Positions 1-8,734 of a stretch of 26,667 bases of DNA are shown in pieces. This stretch comes from Prevotella sp. UBA4339. Lineage in GTDB: Bacteria > Bacteroidota > Bacteroidia > Bacteroidales > Bacteroidaceae. A program made the position numbers and the translations under genes. The DNA lies in the NCBI GenBank assembly GCA_002393725.1, contig DGTJ01000056.1, forward strand, positions 53,103-79,769, written 5' to 3'. Below the pieces are notes generated by a model. That model was not told the origin of the DNA. It did no database searches and saw only the letters and a program-made list of their open reading frames with translations. Within the stretch, counting starts at the first letter, position 1, and each line of letters begins with the position of its first letter.

Positions 1-88
1 ACTCGTCCGCAGCCCAGGCCTCTATAGCGTCCATGGTGTCGCTGTCGACACGCAGGATGAAACTCTTAGTAGTCTTTTTCTCTGCCAT
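1..88 (-). CDS. Arc-like ribbon-helix-helix protein, N-terminal fragment cut by window edge
   Basis: The gene begins with ATG at 88 on the minus strand and runs off the window after 29 codons, so only the N-terminus is visible. It begins MAEKKTTKSFILRVDSDTMD, followed by AIEAWAADE. The pattern of a basic start, a short strand (SFILRV) and then a helix (DTMDAIEAWAADE) fits the start of Arc/MetJ-type ribbon-helix-helix DNA-binding proteins. From memory, small proteins of this type often follow SPFH-domain genes in Bacteroidales. It starts 34 nt after the SPFH stop codon on the same strand, so the two are probably cotranscribed. The DNA-binding role is inferred from family resemblance only, since the second helix lies outside the window. 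Confidence 0.6.
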   Translation of the reverse strand, partial: MAEKKTTKSFILRVDSDTMDAIEAWAADE

Positions 89-122
89 TAATTATGCATT
101 GTGCATTATTATTGTGTGTTGT

Positions 123-1088
123 TTAGTGATTCAGGGTACCTGTGTTCACTACCGGTTGGGCAGAGTCGTCACCGCAAAGCACTACGAGCAGGTTAGATAC
201 CATTGCAGCCTTCTTGTCATCGTCGAGTTCTACTACATTCTCATTGGATAATTTGTCAAGTGCCATCTTCACCATCGAGACAGCGCCTTCCACTATTTTC
301 TCACGTGCAGTGATGATGGCAGAAGCCTGTTGGCGGCGAAGCATTACGGCAGCAATCTCTGGTGCATAGGCCAGATAGTTGATGCGGGCCTCTACCACCT
401 CAATGCCTGCAAGGGCAAGACGCTCGTCGAGCTTCTGTTCCAGTTGCTCGTTGATTTCGTCTGCACTTGAGCGCAGTGTAGGTTCGTCGCTTTTGTTATC
501 CTCATCGTCGTAAGCATACTCTCCGGCTACCTGGCGCAGGGCAGCATCGCTCTGTACCCGCACAAACTGTTCGAGGGCTTTCATAAGTCCCTTTGTGTCG
601 CTACCTACAGTATTTGGTGCGGCTGCCATTGTCTGTGTGTCAACCTCAAAGAGAGCCTTGTATGTGTCTTTCAACTTCCATACGAGCACCAGTCCGATCA
701 TAACGGGGTTACCGGTCTTGTCATTTACCTTGATGGGTTCAGCATCCAGATTACGCGCACGAAGCGAAACTTTTTTCGTGCCGTAGAAGGGATTGATCCA
801 GTAAAAGCCCGTCTTAGAGAATGTGCCGCTATACTTACCAAACCATGTTGTTACGCGAGCCTCGTTTGGCTCCAGCTCCATGTGACCGCACCACATTATT
901 ATATTTATAATCAGCAAGAGAGCACAGCTTCCAAGCCACCATCCGCCCTGGGCACCATCGCTGGCATCAAGCTGGATAATACTAAGCACGATGCCTACGA
1001 TGGTTAATACCAGAACTGCAAAGTTTACAAACAACATCAGGAATCCGTTTAATGCCAATCCTCTGAAATCAAATTCTTTTGTTTCCAT
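123..1088 (-). CDS. SPFH/Band 7 domain membrane protein
   Basis: This is a 321-residue protein starting METKEFDF. Two hydrophobic segments are visible at about residues 14-37 and 50-68, followed directly by a stomatin/flotillin-like region. That region starts near residue 70 (MELEPNEARVTTWFGKYSGT) and extends to about 300, with an acidic insert near DDEDNKSDEP and an Ala/Glu-rich helix carrying RRQQASAIITAREKIVEGA. SPFH proteins form large membrane-attached oligomers linked to membrane microdomains and protease control, but the substrate here is unknown. An in-frame ATG at 1139 would add 17 residues. It lies inside the -7 promoter box, so the ATG at 1088 is preferred. A likely DNA-binding protein gene follows 34 nt downstream. 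Confidence 0.85.
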   Translation of the reverse strand: METKEFDFRGLALNGFLMLFVNFAVLVLTIVGIVLSIIQLDASDGAQGGWWLGSCALLLIINIIMWCGHMELEPNEARVTTWFGKYSGTFSKTGFYWINPFYGTKKVSLRARNLDAEPIKVNDKTGNPVMIGLVLVWKLKDTYKALFEVDTQTMAAAPNTVGSDTKGLMKALEQFVRVQSDAALRQVAGEYAYDDEDNKSDEPTLRSSADEINEQLEQKLDERLALAGIEVVEARINYLAYAPEIAAVMLRRQQASAIITAREKIVEGAVSMVKMALDKLSNENVVELDDDKKAAMVSNLLVVLCGDDSAQPVVNTGTLNH

Positions 1089-1113
1089 ATCTTTATTATT
1101 TTTGTGAGTGATA

Positions 1114-1135
1114 ATTTTGATATCATTTTGATATC
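1114..1135. repeat. Two tandem 11-bp repeats in the SPFH leader
   Basis: ATTTTGATATC occurs twice with no gap, at 1114-1124 and 1125-1135. The repeats begin one base beyond the -7 box and lie between it and the start codon. A regulator bound here would sit on the transcription start. This role is inferred from position alone. Confidence 0.6.
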
Positions 1136-1136
1136 G

Positions 1137-1166
1137 CAAAGATATGTACTATTTTTGGCTCGGCAA
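1137..1166 (-). promoter_or_regulatory. Promoter of the SPFH gene
   Basis: On the minus strand a -7 box TATCTTTG occupies 1144-1137. A TTG at 1166-1164 lies 19 nt upstream of it. This matches the Bacteroidota consensus of TTTG, 19-21 nt and TAnnTTTG. Just downstream, at 1135-1114, two 11-bp direct repeats fall in the predicted transcription start and leader region. Confidence 0.6.
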
Positions 1167-1193
1167 TGGATTACTCTGAAACTTTAACAATCT

Positions 1194-2642
1194 TTAATGC
1201 TTTTTGAAGTTCCACTTTGAATTGTCGCTGTTGAAGTCGAATTCAGCGAGGGTGGGAGTAGAGTCGCCTGCCGAATAGATACAGTACTTAGTGTTCAGTC
1301 CCTCTTGTCCAGGTATAGCGTAAGGCATGATACGGTAGGTACCGTCGGTCAGTTGCTCTATCCACCATAGCTGAGATTTCTCGCCTGCATACTCTCTTGT
1401 CGTTAGCTCGAGGGCGCCTGTAGCTGTCAGTGCACGGTTAGTGCCTTCAATCTTTATCTCGTAAAGCGGACCAGTCAGGCGGCCTCCTGCCTCAGGATGT
1501 GCGATGATCGTCCAATGCTGCCAGGGGCGGAACATGTAGTCGCTGCAGCGAACTCCGATGTCACCCTTAGGCCATGTGTCAATAACCTCTTCCAGCTTTT
1601 GGTTGGCGATGGGCTTTACGGGCTGTTGCATCTGCTCGCGGTTGAACCATCCCTGACGCTCCTGCTTCATACGTACGAAATCGACAGCCAGTTCAAGACT
1701 GTATCCGCGACGCTCTGACTCTATCCAGAAGTCTCCGCCCTTGAACAGTTCGCCAGCCACAGGCCAACCGTTTTTCCAGAGCAGGGGGCGTATGCCCAGT
1801 GTTGAACGTCCGCTGAGGTCGAGGTCGGCTTCAAAGTGACAAGACATCACCTCTACGCCATTCTCGATTATTGTGCGCCCGAAGTGTCCGGGACCTGTCT
1901 TGCGGTCGCCTGCAGCAATCACCATTTTTCCTCCGCCATGAAACATATCGCGGCCTACATTGTCGAGATACGGACCCTGAACGCTGCGTGAGCGTCCTAC
2001 CACGATGTTATAAGTAGAATTGACACCATCGCAGCATGTGCCGTGAGTTCCGAGCAGGTAGTACCACCCATCGCGATAGATGAGGTCGCTGGCTTCGCAG
2101 TCGATGGCGATGTCCTTCTCCTTGTTGCCCTTTACACGGAATCCGGTCTTTGGGTCGAGTTCTATAAGGCGTATGGTACCGAAGTATGTTCCGTAGCTTA
2201 CCCACAGACGACCTGTAGTGGGGTCTAAGAGCAGTCCCGGGTCGATGGCATCTTGATCCTCCATGCCGTCTGAGGCGCACACCTCTACAGCCTCTGTCCA
2301 CTTGAAATCGGGCGACTTGGGGTCGAGGGTCTTGTTCCACATTGTCAGTATCCGACCTGCATGTCCTCCGCCTAGTCCTCCGCCTGTGGCACCATAGATA
2401 CACAGATATCGGTCGCCAATCTTCATAACGTCTGGGGCAGCACCGCCTCCAGGACGTTCTGCACCGCTGTTCCAGGTCCATCCGTCTTCAGAGATGAGTC
2501 CTCCTCCGCCAGTGCCGAATGTATAGTATTTGCCTTCGCACTCGGCTATTGTCGAGGGGTCGTGGATATATGGTGCGCCAATTTGCGCATTTGCTGCTGT
2601 GGCAAGTGCCAGTGCAGTCAGGATTGTATGTAGTCTTTTCAT
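1194..2642 (-). CDS. GH43 arabinanase-like glycoside hydrolase with C-terminal lectin-like domain
   Basis: This is a 482-residue secreted enzyme. The start MKRLHTILTALALATAANAQ gives a clear signal peptide, and the in-frame upstream start at 2705 would overlap the preceding gene. The GH43 five-blade propeller spans about residues 22-320. The three acidic positions expected in the family are visible: D28 in HDPS, D134 in AIDPG and E183 in CEASD. GTCCDGVNSTYNIVVGRS (near 200-218) and GPGHFGR match the arabinan endo-1,5-alpha-arabinanase type. Residues about 390-482 (GPLYEIKIEGTNRALTA and QLWWIEQL) resemble a ricin B-like carbohydrate-binding domain. The gene starts one base after the stop of the upstream GH43 gene, so the two are cotranscribed. 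Activity on arabinan or on arabinose side chains cannot be separated from sequence alone. Confidence 0.85.
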   Translation of the reverse strand: MKRLHTILTALALATAANAQIGAPYIHDPSTIAECEGKYYTFGTGGGGLISEDGWTWNSGAERPGGGAAPDVMKIGDRYLCIYGATGGGLGGGHAGRILTMWNKTLDPKSPDFKWTEAVEVCASDGMEDQDAIDPGLLLDPTTGRLWVSYGTYFGTIRLIELDPKTGFRVKGNKEKDIAIDCEASDLIYRDGWYYLLGTHGTCCDGVNSTYNIVVGRSRSVQGPYLDNVGRDMFHGGGKMVIAAGDRKTGPGHFGRTIIENGVEVMSCHFEADLDLSGRSTLGIRPLLWKNGWPVAGELFKGGDFWIESERRGYSLELAVDFVRMKQERQGWFNREQMQQPVKPIANQKLEEVIDTWPKGDIGVRCSDYMFRPWQHWTIIAHPEAGGRLTGPLYEIKIEGTNRALTATGALELTTREYAGEKSQLWWIEQLTDGTYRIMPYAIPGQEGLNTKYCIYSAGDSTPTLAEFDFNSDNSKWNFKKH

Positions 2643-2643
2643 A

Positions 2644-4734
2644 TTATTGTGCTTTGATTGAATAGTTCTTAACTGGGTTACCTTTCTCGTCGATGAATCG
2701 TACACAGAAGTCGCTCATGCCCGGGCCATTGATGATGGCGCCGCGTAGGATGTTACGGCCTTTCTTCAGAGTGAGTCGGGGTGACATTCCGTCGTCCTTT
2801 ACCATACGGCGGTCGCCAGAGAGCAGTAGTGCCTCCTCACCGTTAAGCCACCACATGGAAGCAGAGTTAGACCCCACTGCCAGACGTACGTTCTTGATGT
2901 CCTCGTCGCAGTCGATGATGGTTACTGCCCAGAAGAGTACACCATATACCTGCTGTCCCCATTTCTCTGCGAAGCGGAAGAGCTTTACGTTCATGTTCTC
3001 GCTGTCAAGAGCGTGCCAGGTGAGTGTCTGATTGACGGTCTTGATAACCGGTTTTGCCGGCTCCTCCTGTCCGAATCCGCGTCCGAATCCTGCAGGAACT
3101 TCCTCACGCTTGAATGATACCTTTACCTTCTGACCGTTCTTCGGAACGATGGTCTGCTGATTCTTGAAGTACTGCATGTTGAAGTGCTCGCGCAGATAAG
3201 AATCTGTGAATACGGTATTGCCGCGATTAGGCTTATCAATAGGCTCCAGGAGCATCCAGCGGCGGATGAATCCCTCGTCGTCAGGCTGTGCAGGCTGGGC
3301 TGACGCTGGTGAGAAATACTTTGGACGATTTTTGAACTGCACCCAGTCTACGCTTACTCCTGCATCGCCCTCGCAGGTTACCACAAGGTCTGCGACGCCC
3401 TTTGGCGTGTACTCCAACGGAGCTGTAAGTGAGAGCCACTGGCCAGTCATGTCCCGCCGGAACATTGCAGGAGTGCCTGCAGGTGTCTCCGGCTTGACAG
3501 TCATGTCTACCTTGGCGATTATCTTGCCGTTGGCAGTCTTTTCGCGTACAAACAGTCTAGTATTGCCTGCGGCCTTGGCACTGATCACCATATATCCCTC
3601 AGTAAGACAGCTGAAGTCGATGTCGCTATATTTTATCCAACTGCCCTTCTGCGGCAGTGTTGCCTCGAAGCCTCTGAAAGTGTTTACTGTGTCAATCAGT
3701 TGTTCTGTTACGTCCTTGCTTGCACTGCTGAAGCGGTCGATCTCTATCTTTTCTGTGGCCTTGTTGATACCTACTCCGCGCAGAGTCTGTTTCACCTCCT
3801 GGATAGTGCCGTCAGGATTGAAGTATAGTTTCTCGATACATGCCGAACGGCGCTTGTCGTCATTAGGCGAGAAGTAATTATGGTGATAGAAGAGGTACCA
3901 CTGACCCTTATAGTTGATGATGCTGTGATGGTTTGTCCAGCATCCGTTGGGCTGCTCGGCCATGATAAGTCCCTTGTACTCGTAGGGTCCCATGGGGTTC
4001 TTGCTCATTGCGTAGCCGAGCACTTCTGTCTTCTCCCTGACGTAAGGGTAGGTCAGATAGTAGTTGCCGTTGTACTCGAATGCGAACGGGCCTTCAGCCT
4101 GTCTGCTTGGCAGACCCTTAAGGCAGTTGACACCGTACATCTCAAACTCTCTCTCGCCCCACTTTACTTTCTCCTTTGGAGTGTCGTCGGCTAACTCTTT
4201 CATATTGTCCTTAAGTTTGGCACAGCGTCCTGCTCCCCAGAAGATATAGGCATTCCCGTCGGATGCGAGGAGCACGCAGGGGTCGATGCCGTTGATGCCT
4301 TTTATCGGTTCAGGCTCAGGGATGAACGGCCCCTCGGGATTGTCGGCAACGGCTACACCCACTCCAAAGCCCATACCGGATGCCGGTGCAGAGGGGAAAT
4401 AGAAATAGTACTTCCCGTTTCTGTATACACAGTCGGGTGCCCACATCGAGTAGGAGTCGGGTCTCACCCAGGGCACTTTATTCTGAGTGATGATCACGCC
4501 GTGATCTGTCCAGTCGGTGAGATTCTCGGATGAGAACACGTGATAGTCTTCCATACAGAACCAGTCCTGACGCTGTCCCTCAGGAGGCATGATGTCGTGC
4601 GACGGATAGACGTACACCTTATTATTAAATACGCGTGCGGTAGGGTCAGCAGTAAACTGATCCCTGATAATCGGGTTCTGTGCCGACAGCACCATAGGCA
4701 TCCCAAGCAATAACAATAATAGTCTTCTCTTCAT
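2644..4734 (-). CDS. GH43 glycosidase with CBM6 and an extra C-terminal domain
   Basis: This is a 696-residue secreted protein with signal peptide MKRRLLLLLLGMPMVLSAQ. The GH43 domain spans about residues 22-340. Its acidic positions are D30 (FTADP), D151 (GIDPC) and E214 (AEGPF), so all three catalytic residues are present. WTNHHSIINYKGQWYLFYHH is a typical GH43 late blade. A CBM6-like beta-sandwich follows at about 345-470 and ends with VSVDWVQFK. Residues about 485-696 form another beta-rich domain (MWWLNGEEALLLSGDRRM) that is not part of the usual GH43-CBM6 layout. It contains a short Gly/Phe-rich insert (GFGRGFGQEEP). Family knowledge suggests beta-xylosidase or alpha-L-arabinofuranosidase activity on arabinoxylan pieces. 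This is the first gene of the leftward arm and is followed by a second GH43 gene. Confidence 0.85.
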   Translation of the reverse strand: MKRRLLLLLLGMPMVLSAQNPIIRDQFTADPTARVFNNKVYVYPSHDIMPPEGQRQDWFCMEDYHVFSSENLTDWTDHGVIITQNKVPWVRPDSYSMWAPDCVYRNGKYYFYFPSAPASGMGFGVGVAVADNPEGPFIPEPEPIKGINGIDPCVLLASDGNAYIFWGAGRCAKLKDNMKELADDTPKEKVKWGEREFEMYGVNCLKGLPSRQAEGPFAFEYNGNYYLTYPYVREKTEVLGYAMSKNPMGPYEYKGLIMAEQPNGCWTNHHSIINYKGQWYLFYHHNYFSPNDDKRRSACIEKLYFNPDGTIQEVKQTLRGVGINKATEKIEIDRFSSASKDVTEQLIDTVNTFRGFEATLPQKGSWIKYSDIDFSCLTEGYMVISAKAAGNTRLFVREKTANGKIIAKVDMTVKPETPAGTPAMFRRDMTGQWLSLTAPLEYTPKGVADLVVTCEGDAGVSVDWVQFKNRPKYFSPASAQPAQPDDEGFIRRWMLLEPIDKPNRGNTVFTDSYLREHFNMQYFKNQQTIVPKNGQKVKVSFKREEVPAGFGRGFGQEEPAKPVIKTVNQTLTWHALDSENMNVKLFRFAEKWGQQVYGVLFWAVTIIDCDEDIKNVRLAVGSNSASMWWLNGEEALLLSGDRRMVKDDGMSPRLTLKKGRNILRGAIINGPGMSDFCVRFIDEKGNPVKNYSIKAQ

Positions 4735-4756
4735 CGTCAGTTAGAATTAGATGATG

Positions 4757-4788
4757 CAAAGATAGCGATAAAAACAGTAAGCTCCAAA
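4757..4788 (-). promoter_or_regulatory. Promoter for the leftward GH43 pair
   Basis: On the minus strand the -7 box TATCTTTG is at 4764-4757. A TTTG -33 element lies at 4788-4785, 20 nt upstream. This is a close match to the Bacteroidota promoter layout. The box ends about 22 nt before the start codon at 4734, giving a short leader. Confidence 0.7.
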
Positions 4789-4811
4789 ACAAACAGTAGG
4801 CGCGATGACAT

Positions 4812-4842
4812 TTTGATACATCAAATATAGAAATTGATACAT
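4812..4842. promoter_or_regulatory. Palindrome and direct repeat, probable operator of the divergent PUL arms
   Basis: The intergenic stretch contains the palindrome TTTGATACATCAAA at 4812-4825. The nonamer TTGATACAT within it (4813-4821) recurs at 4834-4842, in the same orientation and exactly 21 bp away, or two helical turns. The site lies between the leftward promoter and the rightward -7 box, where an activator could serve both arms. Loci of this kind are usually controlled by hybrid two-component systems or AraC-type activators. Which one acts here is not known. Confidence 0.5.
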
Positions 4843-4871
4843 ATTGTAAAAATGAAATCGTGGAATTTTAG

Positions 4872-4879
4872 TAACTTTG
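4872..4879 (+). promoter_or_regulatory. -7 promoter box for the rightward GH43-GH3-GH8 operon
   Basis: TAACTTTG matches the Bacteroidota -7 consensus TAnnTTTG and ends 28 nt before the GH43 start codon at 4908. No convincing -33 element is found at the usual spacing; the nearest TTG (4844-4846) is 25 nt away. A weak -33 element is consistent with a promoter needing an activator bound upstream. Confidence 0.5.
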
Positions 4880-4907
4880 CACCCGTATCGACATTAACTC
4901 GCAGAAT

Positions 4908-6383
4908 ATGAAAAAAATAACTACTCGTTTAGCTGCATCTGTCATTTTAAGCAGTTTGGTACTGACATCATCTGCCCAGACAGAGACAACGGCCGAGCGC
5001 CTGCGTCAGGACTCGCTACTGCTGCAGGCTGCCGTCAGAGGAGACGCAGAGGTGAACCTTCCGCTCTTCCAGACAAAGTACACTGCCGACCCTTCCCCGA
5101 TTGTTGTGGGCGACACGCTCTTCCTGTTTACCTCGCACGACGCATCGCCCGAAGACATTCCCGACATCAACGAGAGAAGCTCTGCAGGATTCTTCATGTA
5201 CGACTGGCTCTTATGGTCTACTACCGATATGGTGAACTGGACGGAGCATGGGGCTGTGGCTTCGCTGAAGGATATCCCCTGGCGCAGCAGAGAGAACGGC
5301 GCCTGGGCCATACAGACGGTCGAGCGCAATGGAAAGTTCTATCTGTATGCCCCGCTTCATGGGCACGGAATAGCTGTGCTGAAGGCCGACTCGCCATACG
5401 GACCGTTCAGAGACCCTATCGGCAAACCGCTGGTGTGGGATCGCAGCAACTGGTACGACATCGACCCCTCTGTATATACCGATGAAGACGGACAGGCATA
5501 TATGTACTGGGGGAATCCCCACACCTACTATGCTCGTCTGAACGACGATATGATTTCACTCAAGGACAGCGTTGTAAAGCTGCCTCATATCGAGAATTAT
5601 CAGGAAGGTCCCTGGTTCTATAAGCGCAATGGGCACTATTATCTCGGATATGCTACCACCTGTTGTCCCGAAGCCTTAGGCTACGCCATGAGCGACTCGC
5701 CTACAGGTCCTTGGGTGAGCAAGGGATACATCATGCGCCCGACACCGCGCGACAGAGGCAACCATCCGGGAATCATCGACTATAAGGGACACTCTTATAT
5801 CTTCGGGCAGAACTACGACCTGATGCACATCGAGACATTCGTGCATCACGAGCGTCGCAGCGTATCGGCAGTAGAGATAACCTACAATCCCGACGGAACG
5901 ATTCAGGAGGTACCCTACTGGCTGGATCAAAAACCCCTTAAGCAGCTCTCCTGGCTTAACCCCTATCAGCGTGTAGAGGCAGAGACTATGGCCTGGGGAC
6001 TGGGGCTGAAGTCTGCGAAGATGGGCATTAGGAATACTGGAGTAGTAGCTGATATGCCCGAGTCTACGGGCAAGAAAAATATGTATATCTTCGATATCAA
6101 CGATGGAGAACTGATACGCCTGCGCGGAGTAGACTTTGCCGGAGGTGCCAAGAAGTTTAATATCACTGCATCGGCAACGGGAAAGACTACTGTCACACTG
6201 CGTCTTGACAGTCAGAACGGTCCTGTGATAGGAACGGTGAGCATCACTCCAACCGGCTCTCTTGAAGACTATCGTGCCTTCAGCGCAAAGGTGAAGAAGG
6301 TTGGTGGGGTACACGATCTGTATCTGTGCTTCGGAAGCACATCGGGCGATGTACGTCTCGACTGGTGGAAATTCAAAAAATAA
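4908..6383 (+). CDS. GH43 glycosidase with C-terminal CBM6
   Basis: This is a 491-residue protein with a signal peptide ending near residue 23 (SSAQ). After a linker of about 30 residues, the GH43 propeller covers about 53-345. The expected acids are D61 (YTADPSP), D186 (YDIDPS) and E233 (YQEGPW). GNHPGIIDYKGHSYIFGQ and HERRSVSAVEITYNPDGTI are typical of GH43 enzymes of the arabinoxylan arabinofuranohydrolase and XynD groups. Residues about 354-491, starting RVEAETMAWGLG and ending VRLDWWKFKK, form a CBM6 module. It is the first gene of the rightward operon, with GH3 following after 10 nt. The exact specificity, arabinofuranosidase or xylosidase, is inferred from family and context. Confidence 0.85.
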   Translation: MKKITTRLAASVILSSLVLTSSAQTETTAERLRQDSLLLQAAVRGDAEVNLPLFQTKYTADPSPIVVGDTLFLFTSHDASPEDIPDINERSSAGFFMYDWLLWSTTDMVNWTEHGAVASLKDIPWRSRENGAWAIQTVERNGKFYLYAPLHGHGIAVLKADSPYGPFRDPIGKPLVWDRSNWYDIDPSVYTDEDGQAYMYWGNPHTYYARLNDDMISLKDSVVKLPHIENYQEGPWFYKRNGHYYLGYATTCCPEALGYAMSDSPTGPWVSKGYIMRPTPRDRGNHPGIIDYKGHSYIFGQNYDLMHIETFVHHERRSVSAVEITYNPDGTIQEVPYWLDQKPLKQLSWLNPYQRVEAETMAWGLGLKSAKMGIRNTGVVADMPESTGKKNMYIFDINDGELIRLRGVDFAGGAKKFNITASATGKTTVTLRLDSQNGPVIGTVSITPTGSLEDYRAFSAKVKKVGGVHDLYLCFGSTSGDVRLDWWKFKK

Positions 6384-6393
6384 GATATAGGAT

Positions 6394-8721
6394 ATGAAGA
6401 AAATAAAGTTAATCGCAATGTGTACAACGATGTTAATGGCAGGATGCACTGCCACAGATATGGAGCAGCAGATAGACGAGTTGTATGCCAGAATGTCGCA
6501 GGAGGAGCGCATCGCTCAGTTGAGGAGTATGTATATGGATGACCTCTTCAACGAGCAAGGGCAGCTCGACACAGCCAAGTGTCGCCAGCTGATCCCCAAC
6601 GGCATAGGTCACTTCTCGCAGTTTGCCATGCAGAAGCCCCGCGATCCAAATGAGCTGCGCGACAGGGTGAAGGCCGTACAGGACTGGCTGATGAACAATA
6701 CTCCTAACGGCATCCCGGCTCTCTGTCACGAGGAGGTGCTCTCGGGTGTCAATACCAAGGGCTCTACCATCTATCCACAGCAGATAGGGCAGGCTTGTTC
6801 GTTTAATCCCGAGCTGGCAGAGTTGAAGACCCTTCAGACCAGTACTGCAATGCGCAAGATGGGTGGTGTGCTGTCACTCTCTCCGATGGTCGACGTATGC
6901 CGCACTCCAAGTTTCAACCGCCTGGAAGAGTCGTATGGCGAAGACGGATACCTCTCGGCAGTGATGGGTGTCGCCTTTGTTAAAGGTCTTCAGCAGGGCA
7001 ACCTGAAGAAAGGCGTGGGAGCCTGTTCGAAGCATTATCTCGGATATGGCGGAGGCGGTGATGCCGACGAGAAGGAGATGATGGAGGAGATACTGCTGCC
7101 TCACGAGGCTATGATACGTCTGGCTGGCAGTAAGGCTGTGATGCCTGGATATCATGAGGTGCACGGCACCAAGTGTGTGTGCAACAGAGAGATCCTTGAG
7201 GATATTCTTCGCGGATATGTTGGATTCAGTGGGATGATAGTAAGCGACTATACTGCTATCGACCAGATTCCCGAATTGGAGGATGCACTTCATAAGGCTG
7301 CTGCTGCCATCAATGGAGGCAACGATGTGGACTTCCCCTTCGGTGCCAACTACCAGTATCTGCAGCAGGCTATCGACGAGGGGCTCGTAAAGCCGGAGAC
7401 CTTTGAGCGTGCCGTGAAGAATGTGCTCCGCTATAAGTTCCTGGCTGGTCTCTTCGACAAGAATCCTTATCTCTACAGCACGGAAGAGATAAAGCTCGAT
7501 ACTCCCGATGAGCGCAAGACTGCATACGATATCGCCTCGCAGTCGGTTGTGCTTCTTGAGAATAACGGCATCCTGCCACTTGCGACACGCAAGATTCTCC
7601 TAACCGGTCCTAACGCCAATACTATGTGGGCTATGCTGGGCGACTACTCCTTCCCTGCAATGTCGTATTTCTGGAAGAAGGTAGAGGAAGACCTCGACCA
7701 TCCTCATACAGTTACACTGCTTGAAGGTATGAAGAGAAGTGCTCCTGATGGCGTTACTTTGATGTATGAGCGCGGATGCGACTGGACAGAGGAGATAGAG
7801 ACGAAATTCTCTGAACTGGGCGACGAGCGAGCCTGGGAGTATGAGATCCTGCATCGTAAGGTGAACTCCGGCGAGAAAGCCGACAAGGCTGAGGCGCTGC
7901 GTCTGGCAAAGGATGCAGATGTCATCGTTGCTGCCGTAGGCGAGAATGTGATGCTCTGTGGCGAGAACCGCGACCGTCAGGGACTCCGTCTGCCAGGCAG
8001 GCAGGAGCAGTATGTAGAGGAGCTCCTTCAGACAGGCAAGCCCGTAGTCCTGGTAGTATTTGGCGGACGTGCCCAGGTGATTTCCGGCATCGCAGAGAAG
8101 TGTGCTGCCGTTATCCAGGCCTGGTATCCTGGCGAGGAAGGTGGAAATGCCGTTGCAGATATCCTCTTCGGCAAGGTGTCGCCATCGGCAAAGCTCTCCG
8201 TAAGCTATCCTAACACTGAGATATCCCAGCCGATATGCTATAACTACTCAGACACGATGGACTCGCGCATCCAGTGGCCTTTCGGATATGGACTGAGCTA
8301 TACCACCTTCGAATATCAGAACCTGAAGGCAGATGCTGAGGCAACTACCGACGCTAAGACGGTGAGTCTCTCGTTCGAAGTAAAGAATACCGGTAAGATG
8401 GCTGCCGACGAGATTGCCCAGATATACATCTCGCCAAAGAACGAGGGACAGAACATCCGTCCTATCCAGCTGCAGGGATTCGCACGCGTCTCTCTACAGC
8501 CTGGTGAGACTAAGACTGTGAATGTGAAGCTCTACACCGAGCAGTTCGGATACTACACCCACAAGGGCGGTCGCCAGTGGAACATCCAGCCTGGAACGTT
8601 CACACTTATGGTGGGAGCCTCCTCGCAGGACATCAGGCTGCAGCAGGATATCGTACTGAGCGGACAGCTTGTCACTAAGCCGATCAGAGATTTCTATTTC
8701 TCAGAGACTTCTGTTAAATAA
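6394..8721 (+). CDS. GH3 beta-glycosidase lipoprotein, probable beta-xylosidase or beta-glucosidase
   Basis: This 775-residue protein has a lipoprotein signal with lipobox LMAGC (Cys18). The residues after Cys (TATD) lack an obvious run of acidic residues, so surface export is not indicated and a periplasmic location is plausible. The N-terminal GH3 barrel contains RLEESYGEDGYL (about 177-188), the KHYLGYG substrate motif (213-219) and the nucleophile D285 in IVSDYTAI. The second domain carries GENRDRQGLRLPGRQ with E524 as the likely acid/base. The end (FGYGLSYTTFEY onward) is a fibronectin III-like domain. The order and length fit a complete three-domain GH3 enzyme. It lies between GH43 and GH8 genes with gaps of 10 and 13 nt. 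Its neighbours favour xylose release from xylo-oligosaccharides, although the family also contains glucosidases. Confidence 0.85.
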   Translation: MKKIKLIAMCTTMLMAGCTATDMEQQIDELYARMSQEERIAQLRSMYMDDLFNEQGQLDTAKCRQLIPNGIGHFSQFAMQKPRDPNELRDRVKAVQDWLMNNTPNGIPALCHEEVLSGVNTKGSTIYPQQIGQACSFNPELAELKTLQTSTAMRKMGGVLSLSPMVDVCRTPSFNRLEESYGEDGYLSAVMGVAFVKGLQQGNLKKGVGACSKHYLGYGGGGDADEKEMMEEILLPHEAMIRLAGSKAVMPGYHEVHGTKCVCNREILEDILRGYVGFSGMIVSDYTAIDQIPELEDALHKAAAAINGGNDVDFPFGANYQYLQQAIDEGLVKPETFERAVKNVLRYKFLAGLFDKNPYLYSTEEIKLDTPDERKTAYDIASQSVVLLENNGILPLATRKILLTGPNANTMWAMLGDYSFPAMSYFWKKVEEDLDHPHTVTLLEGMKRSAPDGVTLMYERGCDWTEEIETKFSELGDERAWEYEILHRKVNSGEKADKAEALRLAKDADVIVAAVGENVMLCGENRDRQGLRLPGRQEQYVEELLQTGKPVVLVVFGGRAQVISGIAEKCAAVIQAWYPGEEGGNAVADILFGKVSPSAKLSVSYPNTEISQPICYNYSDTMDSRIQWPFGYGLSYTTFEYQNLKADAEATTDAKTVSLSFEVKNTGKMAADEIAQIYISPKNEGQNIRPIQLQGFARVSLQPGETKTVNVKLYTEQFGYYTHKGGRQWNIQPGTFTLMVGASSQDIRLQQDIVLSGQLVTKPIRDFYFSETSVK

Positions 8722-8734
8722 ATACTAAAGGATT

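Noticed and set aside
3206..3877. 223-codon plus-strand frame opposite the large GH43
   Set aside because: It is antisense to a well-supported enzyme and shows no motif of its own.
5676..6512. 278-codon minus-strand frame across the end of GH43 and start of GH3
   Set aside because: It spans two real genes and their junction in antisense, with no family resemblance.
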